Shown here piece after piece: positions 27,179-35,361 of a stretch of 64,000 nucleotides of DNA. Position numbers and translations under genes: made by a program. How positions within the stretch are numbered: the first letter of the stretch is position 1; every line of letters starts with the position of its first letter. Source of the stretch: an uncultured Eubacteriales bacterium (GTDB lineage Bacteria; Bacillota; Clostridia; Christensenellales; Aristaeellaceae). Under the pieces are notes generated by a model. It was given only the letters and a program-made list of their open reading frames with translations. It had not been told where the DNA came from and ran no database searches. The DNA is taken from the NCBI GenBank assembly GCA_902790175.1, contig CADAQZ010000012.1, positions 1-64,000 on the forward strand. The letters are read 5' to 3'.

Positions 27179-27723
27179 AAGGATTTCACCTCCCTGTCGC
27201 GGGCGGACACGCGCGTGCGCTCGCTGCCCAGCAGGATGTGGTAGGCCAGCGGGCGCAGAAGCAGCGTCAGCGCGGTGACGATCAGCGCACGCAGCGCGAT
27301 GTTCATAAAGTACATCCAGTGCAGCTCGGCGGTGTTGAAGTACTGGATCACCAGCAGCACGGCCTCGCCCGTCGCGTAGAGCACGAACACCCAGATGGCG
27401 CGCTGGAAGCGTTTGCGGCGCGCCAGGCGGCGGCCGGTGCGCAGGTGTTCGCCGGGGTTATAGAGGATCAGGCCGATCATGAATCCGACGGCCATAAAGA
27501 AGAATGTCATCAGCCCCAGCGTGCCGGAGGTGATGTCGATCAGCAGGCCCCCGATGGTGCCGTACAGCAGCCCGCGCATGCGCCCCATCAGCATCCCGAT
27601 CAGCAGCACGGCAACCACCGTCAGCGGCACGGCGTAAACGCCGCCATAGACGATGGGCAGCACGGTGGTGTCGAGGATGAAGGTTGCCAGGATCAGCAAC
27701 GCGGGCGCAAATCGACGAAGCAA
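27175..27723 (-). CDS. mreD: Rod shape-determining protein MreD
   Basis: A 182-residue protein with about five transmembrane helices and a basic loop (ARRKRFQRAI). MreD is poorly conserved in sequence; the call rests on size, topology and its place between mreC and mrdA. It is part of the elongasome that links MreB filaments to wall synthesis. The 86-base gap to mreC contains a GGGGGAGC/GCTCCCCC hairpin. Confidence 0.85.
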   Translation of the reverse strand: MLRRFAPALLILATFILDTTVLPIVYGGVYAVPLTVVAVLLIGMLMGRMRGLLYGTIGGLLIDITSGTLGLMTFFFMAVGFMIGLILYNPGEHLRTGRRLARRKRFQRAIWVFVLYATGEAVLLVIQYFNTAELHWMYFMNIALRALIVTALTLLLRPLAYHILLGSERTRVSARDREVKSF

Positions 27724-27809
27724 AGTGTTAACCTCCAGAATGCTAAATCACTGACTTGCTGGGGGTATCGGGGGTGGCAGTGGCGGGGGAGCTTGCTCCC
27801 CCGTCCACA

Positions 27810-28919
27810 TTAGTTCTCCCGTACCCACTCGTCCTCCGGCAGGCTCTCGAGGATCTGCACGGTGGCGTCGGCGGAGGGATAGCTCCAGGTCTCCTCGGCG
27901 GGCGTGGGGGACGGGGTGGGCGTGGCGTCCGGACCGGGCGTCGCGCCGATCTGGCCGGGCGCGCGCGTGGCGTTTCCAACGACGGGCAGGGCCTCGTCGC
28001 GGTCGGTCTCGATCACTTCGCGCAGCACGAATACCTCTTCGATGTGCTTGAAGTCTGCCGACGGGGCGATCACGGCGTAGCTGCCCTCGCTGCCGGCGTC
28101 CATGGACACGGCGGTGACGGTGCCGATGTGCAGCCCCTTCGGGAACAGCGAGTCCGTGCCCGACGTGATCACCGCGTCGCCCGGCATGATGCTGTTCAGA
28201 TTGGGCAGGTAGTACACAAAGCACTGGGCGTCGTCGTCGGTGGCGGCCACGCGCCCGCGCATGATGCCGTTGTCGCGCGTGCTCTGCACCATGCAGGCCA
28301 CGGCGCTGCGGGAATCGATGATGCAGATGACCTTGGCGTAGTTCATGCCGGCCTCGTACACGCGGCCGATCAGCCCGTCGCCGTTGACCACGGACATGCC
28401 GGCGTTCACGCCATCGTTCTTGCCGCGGTTGATGGAGAAGGTTTCGAACCATTGGCCGGGGTCGCGGGCGATCACGCGCGCGAAGATCGGGTCCAGCGCC
28501 TCGTAGCGGCTCTTGGCATCCAGCGCGGCCTGCAGGCGCTCGTTTTCGCGGATGGCCTCCTGCGCGCTCTGCAGTTGCAGGCTCAGCTGCTGGTTCTCCA
28601 CCGACAGGGCCTCGTACTCGTCCTCCAGCCTGTCGTAGTCCCGCCAGCGCTGCACGAACTGGCGCACGCTCTCGGTCGCGCCGGTGAACGCGCTCTGCAC
28701 GCGGCTGAACAGCGAGCCGATACCGTTTTCGGCGATGGAGATCTCGCTGCTGTTGCGTAGCACCAGGAAGAACACGATGGCGGCGACCGCCAGCAGCACC
28801 AGCACCGAAAACAGCACGCGACGGCGCGTGAGCTGCGCCCGGCGCTGCTCCTGCGTCGAACGCCGTACCCGCCGCCCCTTCGCGGCACGCTGCTTTTTGG
28901 GGGCTTTGCTTCTTGGCAT
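27810..28919 (-). CDS. mreC: Rod shape-determining protein MreC
   Basis: A 369-residue protein. Basic N-terminal tail (1-35, very rich in Arg and Lys), one membrane helix (about 36-56), a coiled coil (about 85-130, LEDEYEALSVENQQLSLQLQ) and the paired beta-barrel domain (about 140-290), which ends in a low-complexity Pro/Thr tail (GPDATPTPSPTP). MreC scaffolds the elongation machinery and activates PBP2-RodA. The Pro/Thr tail is an extension relative to typical MreC. Confidence 0.92.
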   Translation of the reverse strand: MPRSKAPKKQRAAKGRRVRRSTQEQRRAQLTRRRVLFSVLVLLAVAAIVFFLVLRNSSEISIAENGIGSLFSRVQSAFTGATESVRQFVQRWRDYDRLEDEYEALSVENQQLSLQLQSAQEAIRENERLQAALDAKSRYEALDPIFARVIARDPGQWFETFSINRGKNDGVNAGMSVVNGDGLIGRVYEAGMNYAKVICIIDSRSAVACMVQSTRDNGIMRGRVAATDDDAQCFVYYLPNLNSIMPGDAVITSGTDSLFPKGLHIGTVTAVSMDAGSEGSYAVIAPSADFKHIEEVFVLREVIETDRDEALPVVGNATRAPGQIGATPGPDATPTPSPTPAEETWSYPSADATVQILESLPEDEWVREN

Positions 28920-28951
28920 CTTCTCTTTAACTCCCTTTGGAAGTAGTTATC

Positions 28952-29034
28952 GAGTGAGGAGTTAGGAGTGAGGAGTGAGGAGTGTCAGTTTGCTAACTTC
29001 AACTCCTAACTCCTAACTCCTCACTCCTAACTCG
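28952..29034 (+). repeat. Perfect long hairpin of GAGTGAGGAGTTAG units between mreC and mreB
   Basis: Left arm of tandem GAGTGAGGA / GTTAGGAGT units (28952-28984) and an inverted right arm (29001-29034) separated by about 16 bases. On the mreB strand the arm begins two bases after the mreB stop codon. It would fold into a ~30-bp hairpin in the polycistronic message. Confidence 0.85.
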
Positions 29035-30075
29035 TCAAATCTCTATCAGGCATCCGCTCTGCTCGAACTTCGTCATCATGCGGTCGCTGGAGGCGATCAT
29101 GCAGCAGCCCAGCGCCACGTCGTCCTGCGGGGCCTCGTCGATGGTCACGCGCAGGCCGAGCATCTCGCCCAGGCGCTCGCCCAGGCCCTCCAGCAGCGCG
29201 CCGCCGCCGGACAGGTACAGCCCCTGGGGCAGTATGTCCTCCGCCAGCTCCGGCGGGATGTTCTCGAAGGCGTCGCGGATGTTCTCCACCAGCGCCTCCA
29301 GCGGGGGCTGGATGGCGTTGTGCACGTCCGCGGCCGTGATTTCCACGGTGTTGGGCTTGCCGCTGGCGGCGTCGCGGCCGCGCAGCGTGACGGTCTGGTG
29401 CAAAAGCGACGGCGAGCGCACGGCGCTGCCCAGGTCGATCTTCAGATCTTCCGCCGTGCGCTGGCCGATGACCAGCCCCTTCTCGCGGCGGATGTAGCGG
29501 ATGATGGCCTCGTCGAGCCCGGCGGAGCCCGTGCGCAGCGTGCGCGCGGCCGCCACGCCGTTCATCGACACGATCGTGACCTCCGTGGTGGAGCCGCCGA
29601 TGCACACCAGCAGCGACCCGCGCGGCTCCTCGATGGGCACGCCCGCGCCTACGGCCGCCGCCACGCTGCTGCGCACCATGGCGCTGCGCCGCGCCCCGGC
29701 CGTGCGCACGGCCTCCTCCAGCGCGTTCTGCTCCACGCGGGTACAGCCCTGCGACATCGACACCACCAGCCGGTTCTTCTCCAGCGCGCGCCGCTTGCCC
29801 AGCGCCTTGTTCGCCAGCCGCTGGATCAGCGCCGTGGTCAGCTCGATATTGCCCACGGCCCCGTCCATCACGGGGCTGATCAGCGCCACGTCCTTGGGCG
29901 TGCGGCCCAGCATCTGCCGCGCGTCGCGGCCCACGGCCAGGATCTGGTCGGTGTCCTCGCGCAGCGTCAGCACGTAGCTGGGCTCGCGCAGCACGATGCC
30001 CTCGTTCTCCAGGCAGATCGTCACGTTGGCGGAGCCCAGGTCGATGCCCACGCCGCCCGATGAGAATACACCCAT
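29035..30075 (-). CDS. mreB: Actin-like cell-shape protein MreB
   Basis: A 346-residue actin-fold ATPase that forms curved filaments under the membrane and guides wall elongation. Phosphate 1 motif GIDLGSANVTICL near the start, ISPVMDGAVGN, the phosphate 2 region LLVCIGGSTTEV and the adenosine motif LSGGGALLEGL are all in place. Spacing to maf (33 bases) and mreC fits one operon. Mbl or MreBH are sequence relatives; only one copy is in the window. Confidence 0.95.
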   Translation of the reverse strand: MGVFSSGGVGIDLGSANVTICLENEGIVLREPSYVLTLREDTDQILAVGRDARQMLGRTPKDVALISPVMDGAVGNIELTTALIQRLANKALGKRRALEKNRLVVSMSQGCTRVEQNALEEAVRTAGARRSAMVRSSVAAAVGAGVPIEEPRGSLLVCIGGSTTEVTIVSMNGVAAARTLRTGSAGLDEAIIRYIRREKGLVIGQRTAEDLKIDLGSAVRSPSLLHQTVTLRGRDAASGKPNTVEITAADVHNAIQPPLEALVENIRDAFENIPPELAEDILPQGLYLSGGGALLEGLGERLGEMLGLRVTIDEAPQDDVALGCCMIASSDRMMTKFEQSGCLIEI

Positions 30076-30108
30076 AATAAACCTCCGGTTTGAGAGTTGA
30101 GAGTGTGG

Positions 30109-30681
30109 TTACATCCCAAAATGCGCCAACATCTCCTTGACCTCCACGACAGGGAAGCCGATCACGTTCTCCAGCTCGCCGTCGAGCTTCGATACGAACG
30201 CGCCCGCCCCGCCCTGGATGGCATAGGCTCCGGCCTTGTCCATCGGCTCGCCGGTAGAGATGTAGGCGTCGATCTCTTCGTCCGTCAGGGCGCGGAACGT
30301 GACGCCGGTGCGCACGGCGCGGGTCTCGATCTGGCCCGTGGCGGCGTCCAGCACGCACACGCCGGTGAACACCTCGTGCTCGCGGTCCGACAGCGCCTTC
30401 AGCATCGCGCGGGCGTCCGCGGCGTCGGCAGGCTTGCCCAGCGGCACGCCGTCCAGCGACACCAGCGTGTCCGAGGCGATCACGACGCCCTCTTGAAAAT
30501 GCGCCGCCGCCGCGCGCGCCTTGCGCTGCGCCAGCGTGAACACGATGTCCCGCGCGTGGCCGGTCACGTGCTCGTCCACGTCCGGCGCGCAGATCTCAAA
30601 TGCGTAGCCCATCTTAGCCAGCAGCTCCCGCCGCCGGGGCGACCCCGAGGCCAGGATCAGCTTTTTGTTGCCGTTTGACAT
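30109..30681 (-). CDS. maf: Maf-family nucleotide pyrophosphatase
   Basis: A 190-residue house-cleaning enzyme that hydrolyses non-canonical or excess pyrimidine nucleoside triphosphates (dTTP/UTP type). Motifs: LASGSPRRRELL at the N-terminus, the catalytic IASDTLVSLDG, and AYAIQGGAGAFV. It is the first gene of the maf-mreBCD series, as in Bacillus, where it also links to division arrest. Its promoter is probably the extended -10 at 30727-30735. Confidence 0.93.
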   Translation of the reverse strand: MSNGNKKLILASGSPRRRELLAKMGYAFEICAPDVDEHVTGHARDIVFTLAQRKARAAAAHFQEGVVIASDTLVSLDGVPLGKPADAADARAMLKALSDREHEVFTGVCVLDAATGQIETRAVRTGVTFRALTDEEIDAYISTGEPMDKAGAYAIQGGAGAFVSKLDGELENVIGFPVVEVKEMLAHFGM

Positions 30682-30726
30682 GAAAAACCTCTATAGCGCA
30701 TAATTCTACATTCTATACCATCAAAC

Positions 30727-30735
30727 ATTATACCA
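30727..30735 (-). promoter_or_regulatory. Extended -10 promoter of maf-mre operon
   Basis: On the minus strand the sequence reads TGGTATAAT (30735 to 30727), a perfect extended -10 about 45 bases upstream of the maf start. The -35 position (TTTTAT) is weak. Confidence 0.65.
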
Positions 30736-30749
30736 CACATTTTCCGCGA

Positions 30750-30782
30750 ATAAAAGCAATTCCCGGCTTTGACCGGGAATTG
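30750..30782 (-). terminator. Terminator downstream of the 31-kb CoA ligase gene
   Basis: A perfect 10-bp stem CAATTCCCGG/CCGGGAATTG (30757-30766 with 30773-30782) followed on the minus strand by CTTTTATT. It is placed to stop minus-strand transcription before the maf promoter. Confidence 0.7.
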
Positions 30783-30814
30783 TCACGAACATATTACACA
30801 TAGAAAACATTGTC

Positions 30815-30945
30815 AGACGCGCTTCGCGCGCCAGCTCCCCTTGAAAGGGGAGCCAAGTATCTTCTTGCCTCCCCTGTGTAAGGGGAGGTGGCGCGTAGCG
30901 CCGGAGGGGTTGTAGGGGCGGCGGTGCGCCGCGGGGCGCGGCCCC
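30815..30945 (+). repeat. Two-hairpin repeat elements in tandem
   Basis: CGCGCTTCGCGCG, CTCCCCTTGAAAGGGGAG, then a second copy CCTCCCCTGTGTAAGGGGAGG, GGCGCGTAGCGCC and GGAGGGGTTGT, ending in GTAGGGGCGGCGGTGCGCCGC. Together with the terminator and maf promoter this fills the 286-base gap 30682-30967; no gene is seen in it. Confidence 0.75.
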
Positions 30946-30967
30946 ACCACCCGCAATGCCGCCTGCC

Positions 30968-32674
30968 CTATTCCGCCGCCTGCTTTTCCAGCGCGCGGAA
31001 GTCGATCTTGCCGATGGGCGTCACGGGCAGCGCGTCTATGAACTGGTATCGGATCGGCTGGGCGTACTCCGGCAGCTCCCGCGCGCAGATCGCCCGGATT
31101 TCATTTTCCGCCGCCTGTGCGTTTGCGCCGGGATTGAGCACCGCGAACACGACGGGCAGCATGCCCTGGCTGTGTTCGGCGTCGCGCACGCCCACCGCGC
31201 AGCTTGCCTCCACCAATTCGCTGCGGTTCACGGCCTGCTCGATCGCCGACGGGAAGACCTTGAAGCCGTCGTGGCGAACGATCATGCGCTTGATGCGGTC
31301 CGCGATGAACAGGCTGCCGTTTTCGTTCATATAGCCGATGTCACCTGAGTGGATCCACAGCCGTCCGTCCGCGTGGCGGCGCAGTATGGCGTCGGTCGCC
31401 TCGGGGTTGCCGTAGTAGCCGAGCATGACGTTCGGCCCGGTGATGCAGACCTCGCCGCGCTGTTTGTAGGGAAGTTCCTCGCCCGTCTGGGGGTCAAATA
31501 TGGCGATAGTGGTCTGGACGTAGGGGATGCCGACGCTGCCGATCTCGTTGTTCTGGTCGATGGTGGCGGTCACGGCGGCGCAGAGCTCCGTCATGCCGTA
31601 GCCCTTCGTGACGTTGTGCTTGCATCCGTGCGCCCGCACAAAGGCATTGGCCGCCTTCTCCAGCCCGACATCCATCGAATCGCCGCCCACCGCCGCCAGG
31701 ACGATGTTGGAGAAGTCGGCCCGGGCCAGCTTCCTGCTGTGGATGATCGTTCCCCAGTAGGACGGCACAAAGACCATGTGGACGGGCTTGTGCTTGAGCA
31801 GGAGCAGATCAAACTTCTTTGGGTCGAAGGCGGGAATGAGGATCGTCTCCATGCCCACGACCAGCGGCAGGCAGATGCCCATGCCGAGGCCGTAGGCGAT
31901 GAACGGCGGCATGATGCCCATCCATGTATGCACGCGCCGCATGTCGATGCCCGTCTCGATGGACTGGAACACCATGGCGTTGAGGTTGTCGTCGCTCAGC
32001 ATCACGCCCTTGGGCGCGCCGGTCGTGCCGCCGGTGTGCACGATCAGGCAGCAGCGGTCGGCTCGGTAGGGCGCAGGCTTGAAACCCTTGCCGATCCCGG
32101 ACGCGATGAAATCCCGCCACGGCACGCAGTTCTCCGCCAGCTTCGGCGCGGGCTTTGTCAGCCGGTAGGCGAAGCGCTTGACGCCAGGAAGCGAATCGGC
32201 GGGGGATGTGACGATGATCTTTTCCACGCCCGTGCCCTGCGTCGCCTGGGCGACCTTGCCGTACGCGGCGTCCAGTGTCACGACGATCTTCGCGTTCACC
32301 TCCCGGATGTATTCGCGGATGCCCTCGGGGCTGGTGCGCGGGTCGACCATGTTGGACACGGCGCCCAGCCGGTCCAGCGCGTAGAAGATGTACACCGTTT
32401 CCGGCGTGGTGACGCTGGCGACGACGACGATGTCGCCCTCCCCGACGCCCAGCGCTGCAAAGGATGCCGCCGCCTCGTCGATGTGCCTGAACAGTTCCAG
32501 GAAGGTGACCCGGTTACCGAAATAGTTGAGCGCGACGCGACCGGTATAGTCTTTGTTCTGCCGCCACAGGTATTCATAGATGGTGCACTTCGGCAGCGGG
32601 GCGTTGATCGCCTCGTCCGGGTAGTATTTCAGCCAGGGGCGGTCGATGGACGGATAGCCGGTCAGTTGTGTCAT
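30968..32674 (-). CDS. AMP-dependent acyl-CoA ligase
   Basis: A 568-residue class I adenylate-forming enzyme. Motifs: IVHTGGTTGAPKGV, KGYGMTELCA, HSGDIGYM, DRIKRMIVRHDGFKVFP and the terminal TPIGKIDFRAL. It resembles long- or medium-chain fatty acid CoA ligases; substrate unknown. The start at 32674 is chosen because AAAGGAGTT sits 8 bases upstream, while the ATG at 32707 lies within operator DNA. Divergent from a small XRE regulator, with three palindromic operators in the shared gap; the ligase promoter is overlapped by two of them, implying repression by that regulator. Confidence 0.88.
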   Translation of the reverse strand: MTQLTGYPSIDRPWLKYYPDEAINAPLPKCTIYEYLWRQNKDYTGRVALNYFGNRVTFLELFRHIDEAAASFAALGVGEGDIVVVASVTTPETVYIFYALDRLGAVSNMVDPRTSPEGIREYIREVNAKIVVTLDAAYGKVAQATQGTGVEKIIVTSPADSLPGVKRFAYRLTKPAPKLAENCVPWRDFIASGIGKGFKPAPYRADRCCLIVHTGGTTGAPKGVMLSDDNLNAMVFQSIETGIDMRRVHTWMGIMPPFIAYGLGMGICLPLVVGMETILIPAFDPKKFDLLLLKHKPVHMVFVPSYWGTIIHSRKLARADFSNIVLAAVGGDSMDVGLEKAANAFVRAHGCKHNVTKGYGMTELCAAVTATIDQNNEIGSVGIPYVQTTIAIFDPQTGEELPYKQRGEVCITGPNVMLGYYGNPEATDAILRRHADGRLWIHSGDIGYMNENGSLFIADRIKRMIVRHDGFKVFPSAIEQAVNRSELVEASCAVGVRDAEHSQGMLPVVFAVLNPGANAQAAENEIRAICARELPEYAQPIRYQFIDALPVTPIGKIDFRALEKQAAE

Positions 32675-32710
32675 AGTGATAACTCCTTTGATGTGCTTTC
32701 CTGGCAATTG

Positions 32711-32807
32711 TTAGTGATTTATCACTAGTATACCACAAATTCACCGATTAGTGAAGCATCACTAATATTTTACGTTCCAAACCTCTATCTTAGTGATAGA
32801 TCACTTG
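32711..32807 (+). promoter_or_regulatory. Three palindromic operators TTAGTGA-N4-TCACTAA
   Basis: Sites at 32711-32728 (TTAGTGATTTATCACTAG), 32748-32765 (TTAGTGA, AGCA, TCACTAA) and 32790-32807 (TTAGTGA, TAGA, TCACTTG). All have four-base spacers, with centres 37 and 42 bases apart. The middle site covers the -35 and the first site touches the -10/start of the ligase promoter; the third ends three bases before the ribosome site of the XRE gene. Best read as binding sites of the adjacent regulator. Confidence 0.85.
32727..32755 (-). promoter_or_regulatory. Promoter of CoA ligase, embedded in operators
   Basis: On the minus strand TTCACT (32755-32750), 17 bases, TATACT (32732-32727) preceded by TG plus one base. 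Operators overlap both boxes. Confidence 0.7.
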
Positions 32808-32823
32808 AAAGGAGGCGTGGAAC

Positions 32824-33066
32824 GTGACGACCCAGCAGACCGTCGCCGCGCGGATCAAGGAGCTTTGCAAGCAGCGCGGCATCACGCCGAACGGATTGGC
32901 CTATCTGTCGGCGGTTTCACAGAGCACGATCAAGAGCATCCTCAACGGCGAGAGCCAGAATCCCGGCGTTGTGACGCTGAAAAAGCTGTGCGACGCCTTT
33001 GAGATCACCCTCGGCGAGTTCTTCTCGACGCCGGAGTTTGACGAACTGGAGCAGGAAATCAAATGA
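32824..33066 (+). CDS. Small XRE-family transcriptional regulator
   Basis: An 80-residue protein that is little more than a helix-turn-helix domain: VAARIKELCKQRGITPNGLAYL, then the recognition helix SQSTIKSILNGES, then TLKKLCDAFEITLGEFF. It starts with GTG eight bases after GGAGG. No ligand domain is present, so a signal would have to act through another protein or through the HTH domain itself. Divergent placement and three palindromes in the shared gap point to repression of the acyl-CoA ligase and of itself. Confidence 0.88.
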   Translation: MTTQQTVAARIKELCKQRGITPNGLAYLSAVSQSTIKSILNGESQNPGVVTLKKLCDAFEITLGEFFSTPEFDELEQEIK

Positions 33067-33096
33067 CCGCCTGTCACGAAATGTGACGGGCGGTTT
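33066..33096 (+). terminator. Terminator after XRE gene
   Basis: Stem ACCGCC-T-GTCAC with GTGAC-G-GGCGGT (33066-33077 with 33083-33094), loop GAAAT, then TTT. The stem starts at the last base of the stop codon. Confidence 0.75.
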
Positions 33097-33141
33097 GAAA
33101 TACAGGAGCAGCGAAGGATTTTTTCACTTTATAAAGGCGCT

Positions 33142-35010
33142 TTACTTCTCGATCAACTCCGTCAGCAGCTGGTTGCTGCGGCGGAGGAAGTCCACCATGC
33201 GGTCGGCGACCAGGGGCTGGCGCGCCATTTCGGCCAGGTCGGCTACCTGGGCGCACACGGTCTCGGTTTTTTCGCCCTCGTCGGCGTCCTGCAGCCACTT
33301 CACCAGCGGGTGCTTGTCGTTGAGCACGAGCGTGCGCTTCTCCGGCAGCTTCATGTCGGGGCCGCCCCAGCGGCTGGACATCTCGGTGAAGCGGCGGTTC
33401 TGCTCGTCCACGGTGATCATCGCGATCAGCGCGTCGTCCTTGAAGGGCTTGAGCTGCACGTCCACCTGGTCGTCGTTCATGACCTTGCGGAACAGACCCT
33501 CCAGCTTCTTGCGGGCGTCCTCGCTGATCTCGCCATCCTCGGTGAGGCTGTCGGCGGCGGCGTCCACGCGCTTGAAAGAGACCTTCTGCTCGCGCTCGGA
33601 ATACTCCAGGAAGCTGATGAAGTTGTTGTCGATCAGCGTGTCCAAGAGGATGACGTCCTTGCCCTGGTCGTTGTAGAGCTGGATCATCTGTGCCTGGCGC
33701 TTCTCGTCGCTGGCGTAGTAGACCACCTTGTCCTCGCCGTCCGCGCAGTTCTTGTTCAGGTATTCGTCCAGCGTGACGTACTCCCCGGCGGTGGTCTTGT
33801 AGATCAGCGCGCCCTTCACGCGCTCGTAGAACTTTTCGTCCTTGATGCAGCCGTACTTCACGAACGGGTGGATGTCGTCCCAGTAGCGCTGGTAGTCCTC
33901 GCGCTTGGTGTTGAATTCGCTCACGAGGCGGTCGGCCACCTTGCGCGTGATGTAGGCGGCCATCTTCTTCACGTAGCCGTCGTTTTGCAGGAACGAGCGC
34001 GACACGTTCAGCGGCAGGTCCGGGCAGTCCACGCAGCCCTTCAAGAGCAGCAGGAACTCCGGGATGACCTCCTTGATGTTGTCCGCGACGAACACCTGGT
34101 TGTTATACAGCTTGATGACGCCCTCGCTGGCGGTAAACTCGTTCTTGATGCGGGGGAAGTAGAGGATGCCCTTCAGGTTGAACGGGTACTCGGCGTTCAG
34201 GTGGATCCAGAACAGCGGCTCTTCGAAGTCGTGGAACACCTTGCGGTAGAACTCGCGGTACTCCTCGTCGGTGCACTCGTTCGGCCGCTTCATCCACAGC
34301 GGATGGATGTCGTTGATCGGCTTGGGCTCCTCCGGCTCCTTTTCTTCCTTCTTCTCCTCGCCCTCCTTGGGCTCCTCGGGCTTCTTCACTTCCGTCACAT
34401 AGATCGGCACCGGCATGAACGCGCAGTGCTTTTCGAGCGTCTCGCGAAGCGTCCACAGGTTCAGGAAGTCCTTGTCGGCGTCGTCGATGTACAGCGTGAT
34501 GGCCGTGCCGCGCTCGGTGCGGTCGGAGGGCTCGATTTCGTACTCCATGCCGTCCTCGCTCGTCCAGCGCACGGCGGGGGAGCCGTCGTAGCTCTTCGAG
34601 TCGATGACCACCTTGTCGGACACCATGAACGCGCTGTAGAAGCCCAGGCCAAAGTGGCCGATGATGCCCGCGCCCTCGCCCTTGCTCTCCTCGGTGTACT
34701 TGGTGATGAAGTCCGTCGCGCCGGAGAACGCCACCTGTGCGATGTACTTGACGATCTCGTACTCGGTCATGCCGATGCCGTTGTCAATAAACGTCAGCGT
34801 GCCCTTTTCCTTGTCCGTGATCACGTCGATGCGGTCGGGCGCGTCGTCGCCCTCGGCCTTTCCGTTGCCGACCAGCCAGCGATACTTCTTGATCGCGTCG
34901 CAGCCGTTGGAGATCAGCTCGCGGGCGAAGATATCCTTGTCGGAGTACAGCCACTGCTTGATGACCGGCATGATGTTTTCAGCGTTAATGGATACGGTTC
35001 CCCTGGACAT
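33142..35010 (-). CDS. htpG: Molecular chaperone HtpG (Hsp90)
   Basis: A 622-residue cytoplasmic ATP-dependent chaperone. The GHKL ATPase domain shows ELISNGCDAIKK, TFIDNGIGMTEYEI and GHFGLGFYSAFMVSD. A charged linker (KKPEEPKEGEEKKEEKEPEEP) precedes the middle domain, where LPLNVSRSFLQ carries the catalytic Arg. The C-terminal dimerisation domain follows. It starts after AAGGAGG. Its promoter is a near-perfect sigma-A promoter with a CIRCE operator immediately upstream, so control by the HrcA repressor is likely. That differs from Bacillus, where htpG is not a CIRCE gene. Confidence 0.95.
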   Translation of the reverse strand: MSRGTVSINAENIMPVIKQWLYSDKDIFARELISNGCDAIKKYRWLVGNGKAEGDDAPDRIDVITDKEKGTLTFIDNGIGMTEYEIVKYIAQVAFSGATDFITKYTEESKGEGAGIIGHFGLGFYSAFMVSDKVVIDSKSYDGSPAVRWTSEDGMEYEIEPSDRTERGTAITLYIDDADKDFLNLWTLRETLEKHCAFMPVPIYVTEVKKPEEPKEGEEKKEEKEPEEPKPINDIHPLWMKRPNECTDEEYREFYRKVFHDFEEPLFWIHLNAEYPFNLKGILYFPRIKNEFTASEGVIKLYNNQVFVADNIKEVIPEFLLLLKGCVDCPDLPLNVSRSFLQNDGYVKKMAAYITRKVADRLVSEFNTKREDYQRYWDDIHPFVKYGCIKDEKFYERVKGALIYKTTAGEYVTLDEYLNKNCADGEDKVVYYASDEKRQAQMIQLYNDQGKDVILLDTLIDNNFISFLEYSEREQKVSFKRVDAAADSLTEDGEISEDARKKLEGLFRKVMNDDQVDVQLKPFKDDALIAMITVDEQNRRFTEMSSRWGGPDMKLPEKRTLVLNDKHPLVKWLQDADEGEKTETVCAQVADLAEMARQPLVADRMVDFLRRSNQLLTELIEK

Positions 35011-35056
35011 ATTTTTTCCTCCTTAAGGCAATGATTCACATTGGGTTCACATCCCT

Positions 35057-35084
35057 ATTATAGCCTGAAAGCGGGGGATGTCAA
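35057..35084 (-). promoter_or_regulatory. htpG promoter
   Basis: On the minus strand TTGACA (35084-35079), 16 bases, TATAAT (35062-35057): both hexamers match the consensus exactly. Confidence 0.9.
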
Positions 35085-35091
35085 GTAAATT

Positions 35092-35118
35092 TTAGCACTC
35101 AAATAAAAAGAGTGCTAA
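35092..35118. promoter_or_regulatory. CIRCE element (HrcA operator)
   Basis: TTAGCACTC, nine bases, GAGTGCTAA: a perfect match to the CIRCE inverted repeat. It sits seven bases upstream of the htpG -35 box rather than downstream of the start site. Confidence 0.95.
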
Positions 35119-35212
35119 CAAAACGGCGGTAGCAACTTCGATTTTAGAGAATTCTACTGTTGGTTGCTTGCAAATGTTGGTTGAATGTGCTATGGTGTAT
35201 CTGGGCAGAATG

Positions 35213-35331
35213 CCAGGGAGGCCAGATTGCCACGGCCTGCGGCCTCGCAATGACGCGTGTGCGACTTGCGACGTCATTGCGAGGAGGCCGGGTGAAGCCC
35301 GGCTGACGCGGCAATCCGGTTCCCAAAACTC
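35213..35331 (+). repeat. Intergenic repeat ATTGCCACGGCC/CGGCAATCC
   Basis: GCCAGATTGCCACGGCCTGC, GGCCTCGCAATGACG and later GACGTCATTGCGAGGAGGCC, AAGCCCGGCTGACGCGGCAATCCG: two halves that are inverted copies of each other, with CGCAATGACG pairing CGTCATTGCG. A MITE-like imperfect palindrome about 118 bases long. Only one copy was seen in this window. Confidence 0.7.
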
Positions 35332-35361
35332 AAAACACCGAACTTGATTGGAGGCGGAACT

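Noticed and set aside
24482-27244. 920-codon open frame on the plus strand opposite mrdA
   Set aside because: It is an antisense shadow caused by the strong G/C third-position bias of mrdA; its product is a low-complexity Val/His/Ala/Gly protein with no family features.
33310-35034. 574-codon frame opposite htpG
   Set aside because: Shadow of htpG; Val/Leu/His-rich with no recognisable domain.
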